DNA of 64,000 nt. Origin: Saccharopolyspora kobensis (lineage in GTDB: Bacteria; Actinomycetota; Actinomycetes; Mycobacteriales; Pseudonocardiaceae). The notes beneath the pieces are model-generated. The model did no database searches and was not told the DNA's origin. It was given only the letters and a program-made list of their open reading frames with translations. The translations under genes and the position numbers were made by a program. The stretch spans positions 682,001 to 746,000 of the forward strand of contig NZ_FNVB01000004.1 of assembly GCF_900108315.1 (NCBI RefSeq), read 5' to 3'. Each line of letters starts with the position of its first letter. The first letter of the stretch is position 1. Positions 50,687 through 61,896 of the stretch are shown here, piece by piece.

Positions 50687-51370
50687 ATGACTTCCCAGAC
50701 CGGATTGGCGAGGCGCCCGGCGGACCGGGCGGCCGGGAAAGCTTCGGAGGAACGGACCCGGGTGGCCGTCTGCGCGTCGGACCCCATCACGCTGAACGGC
50801 CTGACCCAGAGCCTGATGGCGCGCCTGGAGGTGTTCGTCGCGGGCGACGAGCACCCCGACGACGTCGACGTGCTGGTGTTCGCGCCGGAGCGGGTCGATG
50901 CCGCGGCCACCGCCGCGCTGCGCCGGGCGGCCGCCCGGTCCTCGGCGCCGGTGGTGCTGGTGGCCAGCGAACTCGACCGCTCCCACCTGCTGAGCCTGGT
51001 CGAATGCCGGGTGGTGGCGGTGCTGCACCGGGGCGCGGCGACCGAGGAGCGGCTGGTGCGCGCGATCGACCTCGCGGCCGGTGGTGGCGGGGCGCTGCCG
51101 CCGAACCTGCTCGGCGAGCTGCTGCGGCAGGTCAAGGACCTGCAGCAGGAAGTGCTGGCGCCGCTCGGGCTGAACTCCGCGAGCATGACACCGCGCGAGA
51201 TCGACGTGGTGCGCCTGCTGGCCGACGGCCTGGACACCGAGGAGATCGGGAACCGGCTGTGCTACTCGCAGCGCACGGTGAAGAACATCATCCAGGCGAT
51301 GACCAGCCGCCTCAACGTGCGCAACCGGCCGCACCTGGTCGCCTACGGACTGCGCGCCGGCGTCATCTGA
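50687..51370 (+). CDS. LuxR-type regulator with pseudo-receiver domain
   Basis: 227 residues. The N-terminal part resembles a response-regulator receiver (VAVCASDPITLNGLTQSL, VDVLVFAPERV), but the usual phospho-accepting Asp is not where it should be: the beta-3 end reads VFAPERV. The C-terminal LuxR HTH is good: MTPREIDVVRLLADGLDTEEIGNRLCYSQRTVKNIIQAMTSRLNVRNR. Together with the phospho-His-less kinase upstream, this looks like a two-component-derived pair that signals without phosphotransfer (inference). Confidence 0.85.
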   Translation: MTSQTGLARRPADRAAGKASEERTRVAVCASDPITLNGLTQSLMARLEVFVAGDEHPDDVDVLVFAPERVDAAATAALRRAAARSSAPVVLVASELDRSHLLSLVECRVVAVLHRGAATEERLVRAIDLAAGGGGALPPNLLGELLRQVKDLQQEVLAPLGLNSASMTPREIDVVRLLADGLDTEEIGNRLCYSQRTVKNIIQAMTSRLNVRNRPHLVAYGLRAGVI

Positions 51371-51485
51371 GGGCCGTCGGCGAGCGGCTGCGGCCGAGGC
51401 GGTGATCACGTACCCGGAGTGCACCCCGCGCGATGGCGCTACCCGTTAGTGTGACGTTCAGCGATGACCACACTACAGGGATGGG

Positions 51486-52868
51486 GTGGCAGTGCCTCTG
51501 TTCTCGGGTCGCGGCCGATCGGAGCGCCCGTCCAGCGGGCGCGGGGAGTCGCAGCAGGCCGAGACCGGCCCCGGCGCGGAACCCCTCTCGGTCGAGACCC
51601 AGCGGACGATGCCCATGCCACCGGTCCGGCGGCACAACGACCACAAGCTGCTGGCGCTGGCCGGCATCGGCGGTCTGGTGCTGATCGCGGCACCGATCGT
51701 GGTCTTCAGCCAGGTGGTGGAGCAGCCCGTTCCTCCCGGCGATCCGGCCGGTCTCGAGGCGCCGGTCACGGGCGAGTACAGCCCGGGCGGCGTCGTCGGA
51801 GAACCTTCCCCCACCTCACCGTCGCTGCGGGTGTCGCCGCTGCCCGGGGCGCCGTCCCGGCTGGACGGCTCGGGGCGGGTGGTGCTGGTCGCGACGAGCA
51901 CGAGCGGGAGCGTGCTGACCAGTTCCCAGACCGACCGGCCCAGCGGGCCCGAGTTCGACGGGTGGGTCGACCTGGGCGCCAGCGCCGCGGGCGATCCGGT
52001 GCTGGCCACCAACGCGATCGGCGAGATGACCGCGTTCGTCGTCGGCACCGACGGCCGCCTCCTGCAGAACCGCGGGCTCGAACCCGCCCTGAACGGCACG
52101 CGCAGGTGGCGCGATCTCGGGGGCGCGCAGCTGGTGGGAACCCCTGCGGTGGCGCAGGACGCCGACGGCAAGCTGGTCGTGGTGGCGCGGGGCGCGGACG
52201 GTTCGCTGCAGGTGCTCCAGCAGACCGCCGTCGTCGCCGACACCTGGAGCGAGTGGCAGCGGTTGCCGGCGCCCGCGGCGCACGATCCGGCGCTCTACCG
52301 GGATTCGCAGGGCAAGCTGCGGATCTTCGCCTCCGGACCGGACGGGCAGCTGCGGACGATCTCGCAGGCCAGCACCTCCGCTGCCGAGTGGCACGTTCCG
52401 CAGGAGCTGGGCGCCTCCGCGGCAGGCCCGCCCGCGGTGGTCATGGACCTCGAAGGCAGGCTCCGGGTCTTCGCGTTGAACGGCAGCGGTTCGCTGGCGC
52501 ACAACGTCGAGACGGATGCCGCGTCGAACGCGTGGGTGGGCTGGGAGGACTTGGGCGGCAGGCTGCAGGGCAAGCCGTTCGCCACCACCGGCCGCAGGGG
52601 CGGCGTGGCGGTGCACGTGCTGGACCGCGGCGGGGTGCTGCGGGAGGTCTACCAGGCCGGGGTGGACCGCGTGAAGTGGTCGGAGTGGCAGGACCGCGGT
52701 GGCAACGTCGCGCGGGCCGTGTCGGTGATCCAGGACTCGCAGGGCCGGTTCGTGGTGCACGCGATCGGCAAGACGGGCGGCATGGAGCGGGCCTACCAAC
52801 GCGTTCCCTCCTCCAGCAACTGGTCCGAATGGGCCGCCGATCTCGGCGGTGCCTTCCGCACCGGCTGA
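51486..52868 (+). CDS. Membrane-anchored beta-propeller protein with PLL-lectin-like repeats
   Basis: 460 residues. A polar N-terminus of about 53 residues (Arg/Ser/Gly) lies in the cytosol, then one helix (LLALAGIGGLVLIAAPIVVF, about 54-73), then a Pro-rich linker and six or seven repeats of about 47 residues of the type G-x-L-x-x-x-x-Q...W-x-x-W-x-x-L-G, for example TWSEWQRLPAP, AWVGWEDLGG and KWSEWQDRGG. The W-x-x-W spacing recalls PLL-type fucose/sugar-binding propellers. The propeller would lie outside the cell. It follows the pseudo-two-component genes by 115 nt. Confidence 0.8.
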   Translation: MAVPLFSGRGRSERPSSGRGESQQAETGPGAEPLSVETQRTMPMPPVRRHNDHKLLALAGIGGLVLIAAPIVVFSQVVEQPVPPGDPAGLEAPVTGEYSPGGVVGEPSPTSPSLRVSPLPGAPSRLDGSGRVVLVATSTSGSVLTSSQTDRPSGPEFDGWVDLGASAAGDPVLATNAIGEMTAFVVGTDGRLLQNRGLEPALNGTRRWRDLGGAQLVGTPAVAQDADGKLVVVARGADGSLQVLQQTAVVADTWSEWQRLPAPAAHDPALYRDSQGKLRIFASGPDGQLRTISQASTSAAEWHVPQELGASAAGPPAVVMDLEGRLRVFALNGSGSLAHNVETDAASNAWVGWEDLGGRLQGKPFATTGRRGGVAVHVLDRGGVLREVYQAGVDRVKWSEWQDRGGNVARAVSVIQDSQGRFVVHAIGKTGGMERAYQRVPSSSNWSEWAADLGGAFRTG

Positions 52869-52915
52869 ACCCGCGCGCTCCGCGACCCGGAAGTCGTGGT
52901 CTCTAGACTGAGCGC

Positions 52916-53569
52916 ATGCGCAGGGTGGTGGGCAAGAACGTCGTGGAGTTCTCCGCGGAGCAGTTCGACGAGATGGTGGAGCGGTACTCCGGCGGGGTGA
53001 TCCTCGACGTCGGGGCGGGCAACGCCAAGCACGCCTACAAGCTCGCGCGCGCGGCGCAGGACACCCTGGTGATCGCGCTCGACGCGGCCAAGGACAACAT
53101 GCAGAAGGTCGCCGGGAAGGCGAAGGCGTCCCCGGCGAAGGGCGGTGCGCCGAACCTGATCTGCGTGTGGGCGGCCGCGGAGAAGCCGCCCGCCGAGCTG
53201 CACAGCGTCACGGAGCTGCACTCGCTGATGCCGTGGGGCAGCCTGCTGCGCGGGATGCTCGGTTCCGACGCGGAGATGCTGCAGGGGCTCGCGCGGCTCT
53301 GCGTGCCCGGGGCGGAGTTCCTGGTCACGCTCAACCTGCACGCGTGGCGCCCGCCGGTCCCGGAGGTGGGCGATCACCCAGAGCCGACCCCGGATTCGGC
53401 GATGGAGCAGCTCGCGCCCTACTACGCGGCGGGCGGGTGGACGCTGAACGAGGCGAGGTACTTCGGCGCCGAAGAGCTCGACGCGCTGGCCACGTCGTGG
53501 ACCCGGCGGCTGGGCTCGACGCGCGACGAGCTCGACGTGCTCGGGCTCACGGGCGTCATCGGGAAGTGA
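52916..53569 (+). CDS. kamB: KamB-like 16S rRNA (adenine1408-N1)-methyltransferase
   Basis: 217 residues. Very close, from memory, to KamB of Streptoalloteichus tenebrarius and its relatives: MRRVVGKNV start, SAM motif VILDVGAGNAKHAYKLA, PAKGGAPNL, LMPWGSLLRG, LNLHAWRPPVPEVG, PEPTPDSA, SWTRRLGSTRDELDVL. The two tryptophans that clamp the target base in this family are present (Trp107 in PWG, Trp195 in SWT). One position differs: the second acidic residue of the DVGTGD motif is Asn36 here. The enzyme methylates A1408 in 16S rRNA and gives kanamycin/apramycin resistance. Only 11 nt separate it from the next gene. Confidence 0.9.
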   Translation: MRRVVGKNVVEFSAEQFDEMVERYSGGVILDVGAGNAKHAYKLARAAQDTLVIALDAAKDNMQKVAGKAKASPAKGGAPNLICVWAAAEKPPAELHSVTELHSLMPWGSLLRGMLGSDAEMLQGLARLCVPGAEFLVTLNLHAWRPPVPEVGDHPEPTPDSAMEQLAPYYAAGGWTLNEARYFGAEELDALATSWTRRLGSTRDELDVLGLTGVIGK

Positions 53570-53580
53570 CGGAGGGCGTG

Positions 53581-54726
53581 ATGGCGGACGTGCTGCTGCG
53601 CATGAAGTGCCGGGGGCACGGCGACATTCGCGCCACGCACGGCAAGACCCTGGAGTTCGCGGTCGATCCGGAGATCACCGCGCGCGCGACCTGCGTCGTG
53701 GGAGTGGCCGCCGAGGTGGTCGAGGCCGGGGCGCCGGGGATCGCCGGTCCGGTGCGGATCACCATCGGCGTCGGCGATCGCAGCGCGACCGTCCGCGCGG
53801 TGGCCAACTCGATGTGGCGACCCGGAACGACTGCGGTGGTGCGGCGGAGTTCCGAGCGGTTGGCGAACACGCTGGCCACCGACGCCGATCTGGCGGCGAG
53901 CGCGCTGCCCCGCGATCTGCTCGACGTCCTCCGCGATCCCGAGTCCGAAGTGGACATCACCGTCGAGCGCGATGCCGAGGCCGCCGGCGGGCTGGTGCTG
54001 TTCCACGCGCGGGAGAGCGGAAGTTCGCGGCTCGCCGCCGAAGTCGCGTCGGCGGACCACGTCCTGGTCGAGGATCAACCGGCCCGCGCGCTGGTCGCCG
54101 GGGTGAAGGACGCCGACCGCGTGGTCGCCGACGCGCGCAAGGCCGACCGGGGAAAGCTGCGCGCCGCCTTGGAACGCGGAGAGCGCGTCCTGGTGGTGTC
54201 CGCCGTCAGCGCTCGGAGCGACGTCGTCGCCGAACTCGCCGCGACCGAGGACGTGCCCTTCGAAGTGCTCGGCCTGCCCGCGCAGCTGGCGGTCGCCGCG
54301 ATCTGCCCGAGCGGGGCTCCGGTGCTGCTGGTCGACGACACCAACCGCAGGGCCATCGTCAAAGCCGTCCGCAAGCACGCCAACGCCGCGGTCGTCTTCC
54401 GGTGTGCCGCCGACCAGCTGCCGGGGATCGCCGAGGAAGCCGGAGAGCGCAGAGCCGCCGTGCTCTCCGCGGGAAACTCGGAACGCCCGTGGCTGGGCAC
54501 CACCTCGGAGCTGCCACCCGGTGGTTCCACCGAGATCTTCTGCTGCCTCGCCCCGGTCGCCGCCACCGGCGAGGACACCGACGTCGACGCGCCCGGCTTG
54601 ATCCGCGCCCTGCTCGGGCAGGGCGTCTCGCAGAAGACGATCTCGCGCGCGCTGATCGATTCGGCGGGTTGGTCCCGACGCCAGGCTTACGACCTGGTGC
54701 TGGGCCTCGCTGACAGCGCAGAGTAA
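53581..54726 (+). CDS. DUF371-RsmI-like fusion protein
   Basis: 381 residues. The N-terminal 120 residues match DUF371, a mainly archaeal family: KCRGHGDIRATHGKTLEFAVDPEI, CVVGVAAE. The remainder resembles an RsmI-type tetrapyrrole-methylase-fold 16S rRNA methyltransferase in outline but is altered: ADHVLVEDQPARAL, LERGERVLVVSAVSARSD (in RsmI GERVALVSDAGTPGISD), VPFEVLGLPAQLAVAA, and a C-terminal SQKTISRALIDSAGWSRRQAYDLVLGL. The SAM-binding GTPG is lost, so catalysis is doubtful. ATG 53581 has GGAGGG upstream. Tight linkage to kamB suggests a role with rRNA or its modification (inference). Confidence 0.7.
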   Translation: MADVLLRMKCRGHGDIRATHGKTLEFAVDPEITARATCVVGVAAEVVEAGAPGIAGPVRITIGVGDRSATVRAVANSMWRPGTTAVVRRSSERLANTLATDADLAASALPRDLLDVLRDPESEVDITVERDAEAAGGLVLFHARESGSSRLAAEVASADHVLVEDQPARALVAGVKDADRVVADARKADRGKLRAALERGERVLVVSAVSARSDVVAELAATEDVPFEVLGLPAQLAVAAICPSGAPVLLVDDTNRRAIVKAVRKHANAAVVFRCAADQLPGIAEEAGERRAAVLSAGNSERPWLGTTSELPPGGSTEIFCCLAPVAATGEDTDVDAPGLIRALLGQGVSQKTISRALIDSAGWSRRQAYDLVLGLADSAE

Positions 54727-55016
54727 TCGAGCAGGCTGATGTGAAGGGTGCGTAGCGCCACGCAGCCGTCACGCTCACCTATGTGGGTTACGTGATTCCC
54801 GGGGTTTGGCTACTCCGTGTTTCGGTTCACCTCGTTCTGGTTGGACATGCCGGGGGCCAGCGCCGAGACTGGATGCCGGGCAGCCGATGGGGGCTCGAAT
54901 CCGACGAGGACGGCTGTCCTCGTTCTCGGAGTGGCTCTTTATCGATTCAGTTCGTCGTGACCCCGAAACGCGGCGAACCGCCCGCCGACTTCCCGTCCTT
55001 CCCCGAGAGGAGAACT
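54727..55016. other. Leader region of the MFS gene
   Basis: About 290 bp. A hairpin ACGAGGAC-GGCT-GTCCTCGT lies at 54903-54922, roughly 95 nt before the start. The frame of the MFS gene is open through here, but no start with a better ribosome site exists. No separate gene supported. Confidence 0.4.
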
Positions 55017-56234
55017 GTGCCCTTCGCGCTGGTCGCACTCGCCGTAGGCGCCTTCGGCATCGGCACCGCCGAGTTCGTGATGATGGGCGTCCTGCCGCAG
55101 GCCGCCGCCGAGCTCGGCGTTTCCATCCCCACCGCCGGGAACCTGATCTCCGGGTACGCCCTCGGCGTCGTGGTCGGAGCACCCGCGCTCACGCTGCTGG
55201 GTGCCCGGTTGTCCCGCAAGACCATGCTCGTCCTGACGATGAGCATGTTCACCGCGGGCAACGCGCTCTTCGCGCTGGCGCCCAGCGCCGGGGTGGGCGT
55301 GTTCTTCCGATTCCTGACCGGCCTGCCGCACGGCGCCTTCTTCGGCGCCGGAGCGGTGGTGGCCGCCACCATGGCCGGACCGGGCAACCGGGCCAAGGCC
55401 GTGTCGATGATGTTCATGGGGCTGACGCTGGCCAACGTCGTCGGCGTGCCGCTGGGCACGCTGCTCGGGCAGCAGTTCGGCTGGCGGGCCACCTTCGCCG
55501 TGGTCGCGGTGATCGGGATGGCCGGCGTCGCCGCCATCGCCCGGCTGGTGCCGGACCAGGGCAGGCCGGTGGCCGGGCAGTCCGCCGTGCTCGAGCAGCT
55601 CGCCGCGTTCCGCTCGCCGCAGGTGTGGCTGGCGCTGGCCATCGTCACCTTCGGGCTCGGCGGCACCTTCGCCGTGCTGAGCTACCTGACCCCGATCCTC
55701 ACCGACGTCTCCGGCTACTCGCCGACGGGTGTCACGGTGCTGCTGGCGCTGGCCGGGCTCGGCATGACCGCGGGCAACTTCCTGGGCGGCCGGATCGCGG
55801 ACAAGGCCGTGATGCCCGGCGTCTACGCGGCGCTGGTCGGCGTGGCCGCGGTGCTGGGCCTGTTCACCTTCACCTCCGGCAACAAGGTGGCCGCGGCGGT
55901 GACGGTGTTCGCCATCGGGGCCGTCGGTTTCATGGTCGCGCCGATCATGCAGGCGCTGGTGATGGACAAGGCCGGTGGCGCGCCGTCGCTGGTGTCGGCG
56001 GCGCTGCAGTCCGCCTTCAACATCGCCAACTCCATCGGCGCCTACGCGGGCGGCCTGGTGATCGCGCACGGCCTCGGCCTGCTGGCGCCGAACCTGGTGG
56101 GCGTGGCGCTGGCGGCGATCGGCATCGCCCTGGCCGCGACCCTGGGCACCGTGGACCGCAAGCGCCCGGAGGTGGCGCGACCCGAGCCGGTTCCCGCCCC
56201 GGTGCGCCCGCTCCCGCAGCCGGTCCCGGCCTGA
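55017..56234 (+). CDS. MFS transporter of the DHA1 (AraJ/CmlR-like) drug-efflux group
   Basis: 405 residues, twelve helices. Motifs: GIGTAEFVMMGVLPQAAAELGVS in helix 1 (typical of the AraJ/chloramphenicol-exporter group), motif A region LLGARLSRKTMLV, motif C GLPHGAFFGAGAVVAA. GTG 55017 follows GAGAGGAGA. The tail is Pro-rich. Substrate unknown; amphenicol or sugar efflux is known in relatives. Confidence 0.92.
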   Translation: MPFALVALAVGAFGIGTAEFVMMGVLPQAAAELGVSIPTAGNLISGYALGVVVGAPALTLLGARLSRKTMLVLTMSMFTAGNALFALAPSAGVGVFFRFLTGLPHGAFFGAGAVVAATMAGPGNRAKAVSMMFMGLTLANVVGVPLGTLLGQQFGWRATFAVVAVIGMAGVAAIARLVPDQGRPVAGQSAVLEQLAAFRSPQVWLALAIVTFGLGGTFAVLSYLTPILTDVSGYSPTGVTVLLALAGLGMTAGNFLGGRIADKAVMPGVYAALVGVAAVLGLFTFTSGNKVAAAVTVFAIGAVGFMVAPIMQALVMDKAGGAPSLVSAALQSAFNIANSIGAYAGGLVIAHGLGLLAPNLVGVALAAIGIALAATLGTVDRKRPEVARPEPVPAPVRPLPQPVPA

Positions 56235-56334
56235 CGCCGCCGGCGGATCCCGGTCGCCGGGCTCGCACCGCCAACGGTGGTCCGGACGGGCTACAGTGGT
56301 CCGGACCACTAGGTGATCAACCCTGGAGCGTCCC

Positions 56335-57162
56335 GTGGAATGGGCAGCCAAGAGATCGGCCGACCAGCGCCCGCCGGTCGACCTGCGCACGGATGTGCCG
56401 CACTCGGCGCGGATCTACGACTACCTGCTGGGCGGCCGGGACAACTTCGCCGCCGATCGCGATGCGGCGGGATCGATCACGGCCGACTGGCCGAACCTGC
56501 CGAAGTCGATGCGGGCGAACCGGGACTTCATGTGCCGGGTGACGCGATTCCTCGCCGAACGGGGCTACCGCCAGTTCCTGGACGTCGGGACGGGCCTGCC
56601 GACCTCGCCGAACCTGCACGAGGTCGCGCAGTCCGTCGATCCCGGATCGCGGGTCCTCTACGTGGACAACGACCCGATCGTGCTGGTGCACGCCCGCGCG
56701 CTGCTGACCAGCACGCCGGAGGGCCGGACGGCCTACGTCGACGCGGACCTGCACCAGCCGTCGGCGATCCTCGGGTCCGCCGAGTTCGCGGAGACCTTCG
56801 ACCTGGACGAGCCGGTGGTGCTGAGCCTGCTGGCGATCGTGCACTTCATCCCGGACGACGACGAGGCGATCGAACTCGTGCGGCGGATGGTCGAACCGCT
56901 GCCGAGCGGCAGCGCGCTCGCGCTGTCGATGACCACCGAGGTCAGCGCCCCGGACGAGGTCAGGCGGGGAGTGGCGGCCTACAACGCCAACGGCATCCCG
57001 CTCAAGTCCCGCACCAAGGCCGAGGTGGAGCGCTTCTTCGACGGCATGGACGTGCTGGATCCCGGTGTCGTGCTGGTCAACCACTGGCACCCGGACGCCG
57101 AAGCGCGGAGGACCGCCGACGAGCACGTCCACATGTACGGCGCGGTCGCGGTCAAACCCTGA
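56335..57162 (+). CDS. SAM-dependent methyltransferase of the DUF574 family
   Basis: 275 residues. Actinomycete-specific family with the characteristic opening DVPHSARIYDYLLGGRDNFAADRDA, SAM motif FLDVGTGLPTSPNLH, VLYVDNDPIVLVHARALL, and LLAIVHFIPDD. Targets unknown. These genes are highly amplified in actinomycete genomes. GTG 56335 with GGAG upstream. Confidence 0.95.
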   Translation: MEWAAKRSADQRPPVDLRTDVPHSARIYDYLLGGRDNFAADRDAAGSITADWPNLPKSMRANRDFMCRVTRFLAERGYRQFLDVGTGLPTSPNLHEVAQSVDPGSRVLYVDNDPIVLVHARALLTSTPEGRTAYVDADLHQPSAILGSAEFAETFDLDEPVVLSLLAIVHFIPDDDEAIELVRRMVEPLPSGSALALSMTTEVSAPDEVRRGVAAYNANGIPLKSRTKAEVERFFDGMDVLDPGVVLVNHWHPDAEARRTADEHVHMYGAVAVKP

Positions 57163-57314
57163 CCCAGTCCCGCCACCCGGGCCGGTGTCGATTCCGCGCG
57201 AAGTCGACGCCGGGTGAGCGGCGGATCGTTAGCGGTGCGGAGTTGGGTCTGGTCGTCGGGGGTCCGGGAGCTTAGGGTCGCTCCGCGAGGTACCCACCGG
57301 CGGACGGAGCGGCG

Positions 57315-58094
57315 TTGAACGAGATCAGCAGCACCGAGCACGCGATCGGCTCCGTGGACGACCACGGCGTCGCCACGGTCACCATCCGCAACGCCAAAGC
57401 GCTGAACATCGTCAACAGCGCGGTCGGCGCGGAGGTGACCGCGGCGATCGGCGAGCTGGCCGCTCGGCCCGAGGTCCGGGCGCTCGTGCTGCGCGGCACC
57501 GGTGACCGGGCCTTCATCGGCGGTGCCGACATCACCGAGATGTCCACTTTGGACCGCCGTGCCGCGGAGGTGTTCATCGACGGGCTGCGCGCGCTGTGCC
57601 AGGCGGTCCGCGACTTCCCGGCGCCGGTGATCGCCCGCTTGCCCGGCTGGTGCCTCGGCGTCGGCGTGGAGGTGGCGGCGGCCTGCGACCTGCGGATCGG
57701 CAGCAGCACCGCGCGCTTCGGGATGCCGGAGGTCGCGGTGGGGATCCCGTCGGTGATCCACGCCGCGCTGCTGCCGAGGCTGATCGGCACCGGCCGCGCC
57801 GACTGGCTGATGCTCACCGCGGAGAACATCGACGCGCAGACCGCGCTGTCGTGGGGCCTGGTGCACGAGGTCGTCCCGCCGGAGGAGCTCGACGCCGCGG
57901 TGGCCCGAACCGCCCGCCGCCTCGCGGAGTTCGGGCCGTCCGCGGTGCGGCAGCAGAAGAAGCTGCTGCGCTCCTGGGAGGAGCTGCCCGTCGAGCGAGC
58001 GATCGCGGAGAGCGTCGCCGAGTTCGGCGCGGCCTTCGACACCGGCGAACCCCAGCGATACATGACCGAGTTCCTCAACCGCAAGCGGTCGTGA
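57315..58094 (+). CDS. Enoyl-CoA hydratase/isomerase family protein
   Basis: 259 residues. Crotonase fold: IRNAKALNIVNSAV, LRGTGDRAFIGGADITEM (first oxyanion block), LPGWCLGVGVEVAAACDLRIGSSTARFGMPEVAVGIPS. In the second block the catalytic Glu positions (GxG-E and PE) are largely kept: GVEVAAACD and MPEVAVG. Acts on a CoA-thioester in the cytosol, with unknown substrate. TTG 57315 has GGACGGAG upstream. Confidence 0.9.
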   Translation: MNEISSTEHAIGSVDDHGVATVTIRNAKALNIVNSAVGAEVTAAIGELAARPEVRALVLRGTGDRAFIGGADITEMSTLDRRAAEVFIDGLRALCQAVRDFPAPVIARLPGWCLGVGVEVAAACDLRIGSSTARFGMPEVAVGIPSVIHAALLPRLIGTGRADWLMLTAENIDAQTALSWGLVHEVVPPEELDAAVARTARRLAEFGPSAVRQQKKLLRSWEELPVERAIAESVAEFGAAFDTGEPQRYMTEFLNRKRS

Positions 58095-58130
58095 GCGCGC
58101 AACAGTGCTCGAGCACTGTTGCGCACTCAC
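58091..58130. terminator. 40-nt palindrome at a convergent gene end
   Basis: Two 20-nt half-sites centred at 58110/58111 with only one mismatch. The enoyl-CoA hydratase stop (58092-58094) and the SWIM protein stop (58127-58129) lie at its opposite ends. The RNA would form a long stem on either strand, so it is best read as a shared bidirectional terminator. A binding site is possible. Confidence 0.7.
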
Positions 58131-58875
58131 GACCCACCGGCGAGTTCCCAGGCGCGGATGCGGGCGCGTTGGGCGGCGGTGATCAGCTGCTGCCAGGCGC
58201 GCTCGTCGAGGCCCGGGGCCCGGCCGAGCAGGTGCAGCGCTTCGGGGATCCGCTCGTCGGGTCGCTGCGGGTGGACCTCGATGGCCGCGAGATCGCCGCG
58301 AGCGGTGAACAGCGCTGCCGGGTCCAGATCCGGCGCGGAGCGGCTCGCGCGGAGCTCGGCGAGCAGCCGGTCCCGGTCGCGGCCGCGCAGGCGGGTCAGC
58401 AGGAACGGGTCGGAGTCCAGCACCGGCGCCAGCACGTAGTGCACCGCCGCCGCGTGCGCGCACGGTTTGGCGCGGCTGGTGCAGGAACAGGTGGAATCGA
58501 GCTCGCCGGTCTTCGGGAACAGCGACAGGTCCACCTCGCGCAACGTGTCGTCGACGTCCTCGGGCAGTTCGCCCCGCAGCAGCGCGGCGGCGTGCCGGAG
58601 CTGCCCGGTCAGCGCCGCGACCGCGGTCCGCCACTCGGTGTCGGTGAACACCGGCAGCGTCAGCGTCACGGGGAGGACCTTGTTGCGCGCGTGCACCTGC
58701 GCGCTGACCGTTCCCGGTGCGACGACGAGGTCGCGCACCGCCCCGTTGCGGGCCAGCAGACGCCCTTGCGGCAGGCGCGGGTTGGGATAGGTGGCGCCGA
58801 GCGATTCCAGCGCGCGCCGCCAGCGCCGCCCCCACCAGGTGACGCCGAAGGCCGTTGCTTCCGATTTCTTCGACA

Positions 58876-58876
<1 letters not shown>
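58127..58876 (-). CDS. SWIM zinc-finger protein
   Basis: 249 residues. SWIM finger (CxCxnCxH): STCSCTSRAKPCAHAAAVHYVL near residue 130-150. The N-terminus (FGVTWWGRRWRRALES) matches proteins that accompany SNF2 helicases in actinomycetes. SWIM fingers bind DNA or proteins. Its ATG overlaps the stop of the helicase by one base (TGATG), so the pair is co-translated and likely forms a complex. Confidence 0.92.
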
Positions 58877-61650
<2,774 letters not shown>

Positions 61651-61896
61651 CCCCGACCGCGATTTCCCGTGCTGCGAACAGTACCGGCAACAATCCGGGA
61701 TTTCCACGGTCCCGGCAATTTGACAAATAGCCGGGAATAGTGCCTCTCGCGGACTTGACTTTTTCGGCGCTTTGCACACAGAGCCGCTCTGAACTGGGGT
61801 TATCGGTCGTGTGCGGCTTCGGCGGCAGTGCGCGGACTCCACTGCCGAGCAGTGATTCCGGAATCGGTCAACACGTGGAACCGCCGCCGAATCCGG

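Noticed and set aside
47417-51424. Very long open frame on the minus strand opposite the ABC, GntR and kinase-like genes
   Set aside because: It is a GC-rich antisense shadow: low-complexity His/Arg/Gln composition, no motif, and it covers several well-supported plus-strand genes.
52916-53569. KamB-like gene as part of an aminoglycoside gene cluster
   Set aside because: No sugar, aminotransferase or glycosyltransferase genes lie in the window; it is linked only to the DUF371 protein.
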